Part shown: one piece after another, positions 33,053-41,088 of the stretch
Layout of the letters: the number at the start of each line of letters is the position of its first letter
Numbering within the stretch: position 1 is the first letter of the stretch
Assembly (NCBI RefSeq): GCF_900162695.1
Contig: NZ_FUIH01000007.1
Span: forward strand, 1,178,001-1,242,000
Length of the DNA stretch: 64,000 nucleotides
From: Virgibacillus siamensis
Lineage (GTDB): Bacteria > Bacillota > Bacilli > Bacillales > Amphibacillaceae
Reading direction: 5' to 3'
The notes under the pieces: generated by a model
The model's database searches: none
Told to the model about the DNA's origin: nothing
The model's input: the letters and a program-made list of their open reading frames with translations, nothing else
Position numbers and translations under genes: made by a program

Positions 33053-34072
33053 ATGAATTATGAAGTCTTTGAACTTGGGAGTGTTACATTCCAATCCGGC
33101 GAGACGTTGCCTAACGCATTTCTCGCATTTAAGACCTATGGAACATTAAATCAAGACAAAAGCAATGTGGTAATTTACCCTACTGCATTTGGAGATACAC
33201 ATGAAAACAACGAGTGGTTAATTGGTAATGGAATGGCTTTGGATCCTGAAAAATATTTTATCATCGTTCCAAATCTGCTGGGCAACGGATTATCTTCGTC
33301 CCCCAGCAACACACCTTCCCCGTTTGACCGGGTTAATTTTCCACATGTAACCATCTATGACAATGTGAAATTACAGTATCGGCTGGTGACCGAAAAATTC
33401 GGTATTAAAAAGATTGCCCTTGTCGTTGGATGGTCAATGGGAGGTATACAATCATTCCAATGGGGAGCAAGTTATCCAGACATGGTGGAACGAATTGCAC
33501 CTTTTGATGGTGCTGCTAAGACTTGGCCGCATACGTATGTGGTACTTGACGGAATGAAAGCAGCGCTCACGGCTGCAGTTGGCTTCGATTCAAGTAAATT
33601 AAACCAATTAACTTCTGGAGACATGCGCGCCGTTGGCCATGTCTATGCGGGTTGGGGCGTATCGCAGGCGTTTTATAGAGAGGAACTTTATCGTGAGCTG
33701 GGGTATAATTCATTGGCAGATTTTATGACTGGTGTCTGGGAAAATAGCTTTATGAATATGGATCCGCACAATGTCCTGGCCATGTTATGGACAGGACAAT
33801 TTGCAGATATTAGTGCAAATCCCACGTATAACGGGAATTTCGATAAGGCGCTCAAAAGCATTACAGCGCTTGCCTGCATCATGACAAGTAGCACCGATCT
33901 CTTTTGCACGGCGGATGATAACGAATACGAGGCTAAGCTTATACCTAATGCTATTTTTAATCCAATAGAATCGATTTGGGGTCATTTTGCCGGTCGCGGG
34001 ATCAATAATGCCGATAATAAATTTATTGATGACAACCTAAAACGTCTGTTGGCGAATGGTGCAAACGGATAA
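33053..34072 (+). CDS. MetX-like alpha/beta-hydrolase (homoserine acetyltransferase family)
   Basis: A 339-residue alpha/beta-hydrolase. The nucleophile elbow is VGWSMGGIQSFQW (GxSxGG), the acid lies near TSSTDLFCTADDN, and the His in WGHFAGRG. The N-terminal LPNAFLAFKTYGTLNQDKSN is characteristic of the MetX/homoserine O-acetyltransferase superfamily. It lacks several residues of genuine MetX (for example the GGSxGGMQ motif) and has no methionine gene neighbours, so it is probably a hydrolase of unknown substrate controlled by the divergent LysR protein. AAAGGGGTCC precedes the ATG. Confidence 0.85.
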   Translation: MNYEVFELGSVTFQSGETLPNAFLAFKTYGTLNQDKSNVVIYPTAFGDTHENNEWLIGNGMALDPEKYFIIVPNLLGNGLSSSPSNTPSPFDRVNFPHVTIYDNVKLQYRLVTEKFGIKKIALVVGWSMGGIQSFQWGASYPDMVERIAPFDGAAKTWPHTYVVLDGMKAALTAAVGFDSSKLNQLTSGDMRAVGHVYAGWGVSQAFYREELYRELGYNSLADFMTGVWENSFMNMDPHNVLAMLWTGQFADISANPTYNGNFDKALKSITALACIMTSSTDLFCTADDNEYEAKLIPNAIFNPIESIWGHFAGRGINNADNKFIDDNLKRLLANGANG

Positions 34073-34266
34073 ATCAGAGGCGTTCCGTCATTTCTAATTA
34101 AGGCATAAGTCATAAGTATACTGCAAACGGGCACTTTTTTCTAATAAGGCTCAGTGATAAATAGTGTTGATTTTTTAGTGTATTAATCGTATAATACATG
34201 GGATGTGTATTATGTGGTTAATACACTATTGTTATAGAGTATGTGTACAAGATTAGGGGAATGAGA

Positions 34267-34389
34267 ATGAAACCAACAATGACTACAGATCGAATAAATG
34301 TACTTGATTTAATTCGAGGATTTGCCCTGATTGGGCTACCATTTGTTAATGTGCCCGGCATCAGGTGCCTTCTGCCACAATTTTATTGA
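34267..34389 (+). pseudogene. DUF418-family membrane protein, N-terminal remnant
   Basis: TTAGGGGAATGAGA precedes ATG 34267, which opens about 40 codons reading TTDRINVLDLIRGFALIGL then PFVNVPGI and a TGA. RIxxLDxxRGFALxGIxxVN is the standard start of DUF418/YeiB transporters, which run to about 400 residues. Everything after the first transmembrane helix is missing. Confidence 0.7.
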
Positions 34390-34425
34390 ATATAGCACCC
34401 ATTTGGTAGTGCTCTAATTGATGGA

Positions 34426-34614
34426 GTGTTTATTACAGAAGGATTGTATAAATTTGTATACCTCAATAGTTATCCTGATGATGGAGTTCAAATTAATTTT
34501 GATTTTGGCGACATTACCATGAGAATTGTAAGCGTTGAAACTGCAATTAAACCAATACAGAAACTTCTCAAGAACCAACCCAATCCTGACAGTATTGCTA
34601 AAAATGTCAAATAA
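34426..34614 (+). pseudogene. Unrecognised 62-residue fragment
   Basis: A frame from GTG 34426 (open back to about 34396) encodes GLYKFVYLNSYPDDGVQINF and continues to a stop at 34612. It has protein-like composition but no Shine-Dalgarno and no family I recognise. It lies between the DUF418 remnant and the next intact gene and is probably the tail of a lost gene. Confidence 0.3.
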
Positions 34615-34723
34615 GAACTTTTTTGAAAGAAAAGGATAAGATAATTTTCTGTTGTTTGGAATACTAGAGTCGAAGTGAATATCTGCCCTTATATTAGGGA
34701 TTGTGGGAGTGGAGGTGAATATA

Positions 34724-35284
34724 ATGGGGTATTTTGCGATAACCACGCTTATCTTAGTTATTATAATGGTACTTTCCCGTGTTGCTATCTTGCGAGTTAA
34801 AGGGATTGAAGCGATGAAGTTTGGTGAAATGGATAAAAAGGATTACATCGCAATACCATTTGTTCTATTGTATTTTTATATTGTATTGACATCTGTTATT
34901 GACCTTCCGGCGTTAGGGACTGTGTTATTTAAAAGTATGGTTGTAAGCTGGATAGGTATTGCTTGTTGTACTCTTGGTTTTATCATCTTTTTGTTTAGCC
35001 TAATCGCATTTGGTAAAAGTTTTCGTGTTGGCATAGATGAGAATCATCCGGATGAACTTGTTACATCAGGTGTATTTTCAATTAGTAGAAATCCAATCTA
35101 TACAGCATTTTTGTTTATATTGATCGGGGTATTTTTAATTATTCCAAATTGGATATTGTTACTGTATTTCGTTGTCGGTTTTTGGTTTATTAATCGCCAA
35201 GTTCGCCGTGAAGAAGATTCTTTGGAAAAAATTTATGGTAATGAATACAAGGAGTATTGTAAAAAAGTTCGTAGATATCTTTGA
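34724..35284 (+). CDS. Isoprenylcysteine carboxyl methyltransferase-family (ICMT/PEMT-like) membrane protein
   Basis: A 186-residue membrane protein with about five transmembrane segments. The C-terminal half holds ELVTSGVFSISRNPIYTAFL, the cofactor-binding SGxFxxxRNPxY motif of the ICMT/PEMT superfamily, and a final EEDSLEKIYGNEYKEYCKKV. Bacterial members methylate lipids or unknown substrates with SAM. GGAGTGGAGGTG positions ATG 34724; GTG 34703 is less likely. It is a single gene in a decayed neighbourhood. Confidence 0.8.
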   Translation: MGYFAITTLILVIIMVLSRVAILRVKGIEAMKFGEMDKKDYIAIPFVLLYFYIVLTSVIDLPALGTVLFKSMVVSWIGIACCTLGFIIFLFSLIAFGKSFRVGIDENHPDELVTSGVFSISRNPIYTAFLFILIGVFLIIPNWILLLYFVVGFWFINRQVRREEDSLEKIYGNEYKEYCKKVRRYL

Positions 35285-35806
35285 TAAGGGAGTAATAACT
35301 ATGTTCCGCAATACCAGCTAATTGTAAAAATGACTGTTCCAGAATTGGGCCTATTCACTAATAAGGAATAGCGCTAATATGGCATACAAGTGCCATTTTG
35401 TGGAATAAGATTGACTTTTTTTCATTTGTTAAAGATGACCTTTAAGGGCAGGAGATGGAATTGATAAACCAAGAATATACAGCAGTATTTAATGATGGGG
35501 GTAATCAAAAATAGTGCCCAGCCTAGTTGTTTTTTTCTGGCAGTATACGAAACTAAATGTATAGCAGCTATATATTATCACATTATCGGTAACATCTTAT
35601 TCCTTCTTTTAGCCTTTTGTAAAATCAGAAATTATCTGTATTAGAATAGTATGCACTTGATTTTTAATATAAACCCTTTACGAGTAAACATAATTTTAAG
35701 AATACTTTTGTTTCAATTATTTAATACGTGGAATACCAGTTGTAAAAGTGCTAAAAATTACAGCAATTAAAATAATGCTGAAATACATAGAAAGGAGGGT
35801 CAGCCC
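35285..35806. other. Gene-free stretch with degenerate intergenic repeat copies
   Basis: No coding frame is supported. The part at 35336-35410 carries fragments of the dispersed repeat: TTCCAGAATTGGGCC, AATAAGGAATAGCGC, and CCATTTTGTGGAATAAG. The rest is AT-rich and featureless apart from the strong ribosome site at 35790-35799 that belongs to the next small gene. Confidence 0.5.
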
Positions 35807-35917
35807 ATGATATACTTTGGAAATCTATCTCCGGCAAGCAGTAGTTCATCATCAAGCAATACTAACAGCAATAGTAATTCTGCAAGTGGTTCCGGGTCCG
35901 GATCAGGATCTGGTTAA
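35807..35917 (+). CDS. Small Ser/Gly/Asn-rich protein (36 residues)
   Basis: The start ATG 35807 has a near-perfect Shine-Dalgarno, AAAGGAGGG, seven bases upstream. The product begins MIYFGNLSP and continues with a run of Ser, Asn and Gly ending in alternating Ser-Gly pairs. Such low-complexity small proteins are common among spore-coat or surface proteins, and a weak likeness to the FGxxxNxSPxSSS stretch of GerP-type germination proteins can be noted, but I cannot assign a family. A short hairpin follows, and a second small gene starts 51 bases downstream. Confidence 0.55.
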   Translation: MIYFGNLSPASSSSSSSNTNSNSNSASGSGSGSGSG

Positions 35918-35925
35918 ATCGATCG

Positions 35926-35943
35926 GCCTCCTAAGTAGGAGGC
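35926..35943 (+). terminator. Short GC-rich hairpin between two small genes
   Basis: GCCTCCT and AGGAGGC form a perfect 7-bp stem with an AAGT loop nine bases after the stop of the 36-residue gene. No T run follows, so partial termination or transcript stabilisation is possible. The descending arm contains AGGAGG, but the downstream start is too far away to use it. Confidence 0.45.
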
Positions 35944-35968
35944 TAGTCTAAGGGTAAGGAGCCTAAGT

Positions 35969-36082
35969 ATGGTGTTCTATGGAGAGCAGAAGGAAAATAT
36001 TGAAATAGACAGAGCAGGTATAGAACCACTGGTAAAAGATGATCATTTCATATCTGAATATATAGTGTTAAAGCATGGTTAA
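35969..36082 (+). CDS. Small protein of unknown function (37 residues)
   Basis: TAAGGAGCC lies eight bases before ATG 35969. The frame encodes 37 residues opening MVFYGEQKENIEIDRAG and ending YIVLKHG. It is acidic, lacks a signal peptide or transmembrane segment and matches no family I know. The similar beginnings MIYFG and MVFYG of the two adjacent small genes suggest related roles. Coding status is uncertain. Confidence 0.4.
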   Translation: MVFYGEQKENIEIDRAGIEPLVKDDHFISEYIVLKHG

Positions 36083-36159
36083 AATGTGTATTAGGAATCA
36101 TCTTAAACAATGCTACTATTCATATATAAGATAATCTTATAGATTGGAGGCTAAAACGA

Positions 36160-36372
36160 ATGGAGATCATAAAAGGGGAAAGAAGTTTTGATCTAGATCA
36201 GTTTTTAGAGAAGCCATTGTTTGCTCATCTTTCAACACTTTCACTGAAAGGACCAAGGGAATCACCGGTGTGGTTTTTTTGGAAGGATGAATGTCTTTGG
36301 ATTATAGGAACACCTAAAGATACATTTCCGTTAAGGGTAGAAACGAATGCCGGATTTGCGGTTGAATACTGA
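36160..36372 (+). pseudogene. PNPOx-like (pyridoxamine phosphate oxidase-fold) protein, truncated
   Basis: ATG 36160, after GATTGGAGG, encodes FDLDQFLEKPLFAHLSTLS, then ESPVWFFWKDECLWIIGT, the first half of a PNPOx/flavin-binding split-barrel protein of about 140-160 residues. After residue 60 the similarity fails and a TGA ends the frame at 36372. The following 140 bases encode unrelated sequence. It is probably a truncated gene; a very short functional form is unlikely. Confidence 0.65.
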
Positions 36373-36561
36373 CTCAGAAACGTTGCAATGGCGGCCAGGA
36401 ATGTTGATGCGGGGCTTGAAGGAATTACCGGTTTCTTTTTAGGATATGTGCTAAAAAAATTGGGCATGATTTCGGAATTGAACCGGACTCATTACTTAAT
36501 TGTAAAAATCTAAAGATACATACTGATAAGAGAGCTGTATTTTGAGGTTGTTGAGAAATAA

Positions 36562-36587
36562 AGGGAAATAACAAACGTTATTTCCCT
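36562..36587 (-). terminator. Intrinsic terminator of katE (minus strand)
   Basis: AGGGAAATAAC and GTTATTTCCCT form a perfect 11-bp stem with an AAAC loop. On the minus strand it is followed by TTATTTCTC, about 20 bases after the katE stop. Confidence 0.8.
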
Positions 36588-36604
36588 GGAGTTGTTAAGA
36601 TAAA

Positions 36605-38668
36605 TTATGTTCTATCCCAAAATCGTTGTTGCGTGATTGCGGAAACAAATTCCTTTGCAAAGTTAGGATTATTTGCAGCTGAAACGACGCCGAGTAGATT
36701 ATTTCCTTCCGATGCCTGAATAAAAGACTGTCCGGTTGAGGCAACACCAATTGGTTTATAGTGTTTATATGCTACCTGTGTGAAATACGTTATATCTGAA
36801 TTAAATTTTGCTTGATTTGTGGAACTTCCACCAACAACATAAACAGAGTCAAGTAAATAAGGACTTGTTGTGATAAAAGTGTAATCAACTTTGAGTTTTG
36901 TACCATCTCTACCAGTGACCGTGCCAAGCTTTTCGCTTATAATGTCAACAAAAACTCCGGATTGGTTTAATATATTCAGTACATTTGCCACCTCTTCATT
37001 ATCAAAATCATCATTAATCAGTACTCCTACTTTTTGTGTTGATGCGGAAAAAGGGGAATTGGCCATGCTAAGCGACGGGTAACTTGTTTCAACTTGTACA
37101 TGGGTTCCACTTGGGCGGTCAACACCAATATTTTCAGCGACAATGCCAGCCATTTCCTTATCCACGTTTACTAGCGTATTAACGTTTTGCTGTCGGACAG
37201 ATTCACTTTTTACTCTACCAAGTTGATAACTCAACGCTTGAATCGTGTGCTGTTTTTCAATAGGTGTTATGCTATTCCAAAAAATCCTTGGTTGTGTGAA
37301 ATAATCTTTGAACGACTCGCTCCGGGCACGTATAGCCTGTCCATCTACTTTTTTTGGATAATGCTCATAACCTCCTTCCTCCGGGGGTGTTGTGTTAGGA
37401 GTATTATTTGCTAGCGAATTTTTATGGTAGTTGACTTGATCAACATCAATTCGATATCTCATAGCGCCTCGGCGATTATTATTATGAAACGGACAGGTTG
37501 GTTGATTGATTGGTAAATCTTGAAAATTTGCTCCAAGTCGATGGTATTGAGCACTTTGATAAGCAATTAACCGGCCCTGAAGGACGGGATCATTGGAAAA
37601 GTCAATTCCCGGGACGACATTTGCAGGATTAAATGCTACTTGTTCCAATTCCGCAAATTCATTATCAACATTTCTATTTAAAGTCATCTTTCCGATCAAT
37701 TGTACCGGGATAATTTCTTCTGGCCAAAACTTTGAAGAATCCAGAATATCAAAATCGAAATTGAATTCATCCTCCACAGGAATCAGCTGGACACCCAATT
37801 CCCATGCGGGATAATCACCACGGTCAATTGCTTCCCGCAGGTCGCGACGATGGAAGTCCGGGTCGATTCCACCGATTTTCTGTGCCTCATCCTGAGTTAA
37901 TGAATGAACACCAAGGACAGGTTTCCATACAAATCTTACAAAGGTTTCTTTCCCTTGCTCGTTCACAAATAAGTAAGTGTTAATCGAAAATGATTCTATC
38001 ATACGGTAACTTCTTGGAAGGCCCCGATCCGACATGATCCACAGCACCTGATGAAGTGATTCCGGATTATTGGCTACATAATCCCAAAAATTATCGTGAG
38101 CGGCAGACGCTTGCGGCATCGCCGTATCCGGCTCTGGGAAATACGCATGTAACGCATCCGGAAATTTCATCGAATCTTGAATAATTTTAACGGGCATATT
38201 TATTGTTGTCAGATCGTAATTTCCTTCCTCGGTATAAAACTTCGTGCCCCAGCAACGCATATCTCTTGCTGTATCCTTAGAACCTTTACTCCCTTGTACG
38301 GTAGAAAAACGAACAATAACAGAAGTTTTCTTTCCAGGTTCCTGCAAAAATCCGGCTTTTGTAAACTGCTTCATCGACTCATAACATTCAAATTCCCCAT
38401 GGGCTCCATAACCTCTTGCATGGACTACTCTTTCAGGGATCTCTTCCCGGACGAAACGAGTCATTTTTTCGAAGAATTCGTAGTCTTCTCGTAAGGCAGG
38501 GCCCCGATCACCTGCTTTTAATTGATGCTCATCATTTGAAATTTTTTTTCCTTGATTTGTGGTCATAGGATTCCCTGTGTTTTTAACGCGATACTGATTC
38601 AATTGCTCATTTTTGAGGCTTTCGCTGTTTTTGCCAGTCCCTTTTTTAATGTTTCTTGAATTATCCAT
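36605..38668 (-). CDS. katE: Large-subunit catalase, KatE/HPII type, with divergent heme-pocket motifs
   Basis: A 687-residue clade II catalase, the same length class as B. subtilis KatE, with a C-terminal DJ-1/GATase-like domain from about residue 555 (KVGVLINDDFDNEEV). The catalytic His lies in PERVVHARGYGAHG, the distal Asn is kept in DLTTINMPV, and the proximal Tyr and Arg lie in RLIAYQSAQYHRLG. Several normally invariant pieces differ: RGFAxKF reads RCWGTKF, NNxPVFFI reads INMPVKII, and YxDTQ reads YQSAQ. It should dismute hydrogen peroxide, but these changes around heme could alter activity. AGGTGAT precedes the ATG. It is transcribed alone. Confidence 0.92.
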   Translation of the reverse strand: MDNSRNIKKGTGKNSESLKNEQLNQYRVKNTGNPMTTNQGKKISNDEHQLKAGDRGPALREDYEFFEKMTRFVREEIPERVVHARGYGAHGEFECYESMKQFTKAGFLQEPGKKTSVIVRFSTVQGSKGSKDTARDMRCWGTKFYTEEGNYDLTTINMPVKIIQDSMKFPDALHAYFPEPDTAMPQASAAHDNFWDYVANNPESLHQVLWIMSDRGLPRSYRMIESFSINTYLFVNEQGKETFVRFVWKPVLGVHSLTQDEAQKIGGIDPDFHRRDLREAIDRGDYPAWELGVQLIPVEDEFNFDFDILDSSKFWPEEIIPVQLIGKMTLNRNVDNEFAELEQVAFNPANVVPGIDFSNDPVLQGRLIAYQSAQYHRLGANFQDLPINQPTCPFHNNNRRGAMRYRIDVDQVNYHKNSLANNTPNTTPPEEGGYEHYPKKVDGQAIRARSESFKDYFTQPRIFWNSITPIEKQHTIQALSYQLGRVKSESVRQQNVNTLVNVDKEMAGIVAENIGVDRPSGTHVQVETSYPSLSMANSPFSASTQKVGVLINDDFDNEEVANVLNILNQSGVFVDIISEKLGTVTGRDGTKLKVDYTFITTSPYLLDSVYVVGGSSTNQAKFNSDITYFTQVAYKHYKPIGVASTGQSFIQASEGNNLLGVVSAANNPNFAKEFVSAITQQRFWDRT

Positions 38669-38986
38669 TTAATCACCTATCCTTAATGACTGAATCTAAC
38701 ACCTATAATATGTGTAGACGGTTATGTATATATTCACAGCGTAATAGCTGATGGAAGGCGAAGGTACAAGGAAAACAGGAAGCGGGCGTTTTTATAAAGG
38801 AAAGAACCTAATGCTTTTTTTTAGGCAGATGAGCTCTTCCGGTCAGTTAAGGATTGGTTTATATGATGATAAAATTAATGTGCCGGAACCGTTAGAAAAG
38901 TCGCTGCTACTTGCAAGCATGAAAAAATGTCAGCCTTTTTTGGAACTATTTACTCTCGTCACCTAAATAAATACAAAAAAGCCCAT

Positions 38987-39268
38987 TTATTGGTGTCCTG
39001 GTTGTAATATATCATCTAAATCTTTATCATTGTCGTCCTGGTCATTTTTATCTTGATCGTTTTGGTCCTGGTTGCCTCGAATATTTTCATTTTTTAATGG
39101 GTCTTCATTAATATCTGAGTCATTATCGTTGTGATCTTGTTGCTCGGAAGGCTCTTCAGTAGGATCTGATTCCTGATCATCGTTTAAATTTGGAGCCCCG
39201 CACCCAAACAGTAACCCGGAGGACAGTATTACAGTAGAAGCACCCATTGTTAATTTCTTTAATCTCAT
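38987..39268 (-). CDS. Small acidic lipoprotein, Asp/Asn/Gln-rich
   Basis: A 93-residue protein: a positively charged start (MRLKKLTMG), a hydrophobic segment ending in lipobox LLFGC, and then about 70 residues made almost entirely of Asp, Asn, Gln, Glu and Lys. It is probably an exported, membrane-tethered, disordered polyanion. ATG 39268 is chosen because GAGGTG lies six bases before it; two further in-frame starts lie immediately upstream. No family is recognised. Confidence 0.65.
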   Translation of the reverse strand: MRLKKLTMGASTVILSSGLLFGCGAPNLNDDQESDPTEEPSEQQDHNDNDSDINEDPLKNENIRGNQDQNDQDKNDQDDNDKDLDDILQPGHQ

Positions 39269-39858
39269 CATATTCACCTCAATATCAATATTATTTCTTT
39301 TATTATTTACAACTTCATTTCATCTATTCAGGGCGAGATTTATGGAAATTAATGGTGTTAAAAGCAACGTTGTTTCAATTGACTTGACTAGGAACCCACT
39401 AACAAAATGAACAAACAAACGGAAATTAAAACGTAGGGTTTGCATAGGATAAAAAGAACCCTGGGGAAACCTTTTATAAAAATTTAGATGACGTGTAGAT
39501 GAAGGAATTTTTTAGTCAATGCAATGCCCGGGGTATATGCATATTTGAAAGGAAATCCAACAATTCCTTATGTGTCTGATGCCCGTTTTTGGATTTCCTT
39601 TCTTTTTCATGGCATAGAAAATCTTGATTTGACTTTGCAGTAATGGTGATAATTAGGAAAACTATTGGCACCCAAACTGAATATAAGGGCCATTCAATAG
39701 AATAAGGATTTATAGTTAAAGGATAAAATTTATGAAGATTCTTTCCCTCTATATGGTTACCCGTTCCACGCAGGGGTGAGATTTCATATGCCCACTCCGG
39801 TTGAAAATTCGCGTACTTGGCAAGTATAATAACAGATTATTGGATTGGAGTGGTGCAT
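39269..39858. other. Gene-free stretch containing a strong hairpin
   Basis: No coding frame is supported. At 39547-39609, GAAAGGAAATCCA and TGGATTTCCTTTC form a perfect 13-bp stem over a 30-base loop, followed by TTTTTC on the plus strand, the form of an intrinsic terminator. No gene precedes it, so it could end a small RNA starting between 39330 and 39540. A repeat fragment (GGGCCATTCAATAGAATAAG) lies near 39688-39707. Confidence 0.45.
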
Positions 39859-40548
39859 ATGAGCTTTATAACATTGGCAGTAGAACTGATTACCGGATTT
39901 GTCATTCTGTTTATTTTGGTTAAAATACTTGGCAAAAAAATCATTGAACAGATTACACCGTTCACCTTTATCGCGGCGATTGTTCTGAGTGAGCTGTTGG
40001 GGAATGCCCTTTATGATAGGAAGGTCGGAGTCGAATATATTATTTTTTCCATGACATTATGGGCTATTATGCTTTTTATTGTAGAAGTTCTTGGCCAGAA
40101 GTCCTTGCTATTTCGAAAAGTTTCTGAGGGTAAGCCATCAGTTTTGATTCGAAACGGCATTGTCAATCGCGATCAGCTTAAAAAGAATCGTATGAATATT
40201 AATCAGCTTCAAAGCCTTCTGCGTCAATCCGAAACCTTCTCAATACGGGAAGTTGCATATTGTTATCTCGAGGCAAACGGCTCGATCAGTATTTTGAAAA
40301 AAACACCAAAACAGAAAGTGCAGCAGGATGATATGCAGTTGCCCCCCAAAAAAGTGTACGTTCCTGTAACGCTAATCCGTGATGGTGAAATGCTGCATGA
40401 CGAATTAGCGGAAATTGGGAAGAACTTGAACTGGTTAACAAATGAGCTGAAAAACCAGGGAGTAGAAAACTTTCAAAATGTTTTTCTTGCTGAATGGCTG
40501 GAAGGGGATGGGCTTTTTGTGCAAACCTTTGAACAGGTATCAGGATGA
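39859..40548 (+). CDS. DUF421-domain membrane protein (YetF/YrbG-like)
   Basis: A 229-residue protein with three N-terminal transmembrane helices (ITLAVELITGFVILFILVKI and two more up to residue 90). The DUF421 domain follows, with the conserved ITPFTFIAAIVLSELLGNAL, GKPSVLIRNGIVNRDQLKK and SLLRQSETFSIREVAYCYLE, plus a DUF3290-like C-terminus. Family members such as YetF and YkjA are linked to spore or stress roles without a defined activity. ATG 39859 is fixed by GGAGTGG; the frame is open 14 codons further back. Confidence 0.88.
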   Translation: MSFITLAVELITGFVILFILVKILGKKIIEQITPFTFIAAIVLSELLGNALYDRKVGVEYIIFSMTLWAIMLFIVEVLGQKSLLFRKVSEGKPSVLIRNGIVNRDQLKKNRMNINQLQSLLRQSETFSIREVAYCYLEANGSISILKKTPKQKVQQDDMQLPPKKVYVPVTLIRDGEMLHDELAEIGKNLNWLTNELKNQGVENFQNVFLAEWLEGDGLFVQTFEQVSG

Positions 40549-40655
40549 CCATTAGTGAGCTATTAGATAGTTAATACAAAAACCGCTAAGCTAGAGACTT
40601 TCAGCAAGTGGTGGCTTTTGTAGTTGAAAACGTTGAATAAGCTTCGAATATACTG

Positions 40656-40912
40656 TTATATCTCTTCATTATCAATTCCACTACAATATGGCGCTATCCC
40701 CAATAAGGGGACATTGAGAAGTTTGACGTCATGCGCTCCACGTTCGATTCCATCATTCAAAAACAGCAAATAGATTTTTAGTGCTCCATCATTTACATCT
40801 CCCCAACGAATCGTATAATTTTGATTAACACCACTTTTTCGAACACACGTGGCGTACGCTGTTCCTGATTATGGTCGCTATGTCGATAAGGACGAACTTC
40901 AATGACTAAATG
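40656..40912 (-). pseudogene. Frameshifted remnant of an unrecognised protein (minus strand)
   Basis: On the minus strand one frame reads IEVRPYRHSDHNQEQRTPRV, and after a frameshift near 40810 another reads NQNYTIRWGDVNDGALKIYL then FLNDGIERGAHDVKLLNVPL and a TAA at 40656-40658. The composition and lack of low complexity suggest a real former protein of more than 85 residues. I do not recognise the family and no start codon is present. The rest of the 40.55-41.09 kb gap shows nothing convincing. Confidence 0.4.
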
Positions 40913-41088
40913 GCTTTATGTTTTGAACCGACCAGTAGCCTAACTTTGGTGTTTTTGAAGGAGGAAATACCTTTATAAGCATAGATAAGAAGGAGTTGTA
41001 TAATAGTTAATTAATTACTCGAGTTATGTGAATATTCGATTAAAAATACTGATAAAGGGTAATGGAAAGTATCTAACTCATAAAGGAG

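Noticed and set aside
36373..36513. Continuation of the PNPOx-like protein past the TGA as selenocysteine or read-through
   Set aside because: The residues after the stop do not resemble the missing half of the family, so the gene is truncated rather than recoded.
38751..38966. Plus-strand 71-codon frame between katE and the acidic lipoprotein
   Set aside because: No ribosome site, no family, and it would be transcribed into the convergent lipoprotein gene; probably chance.
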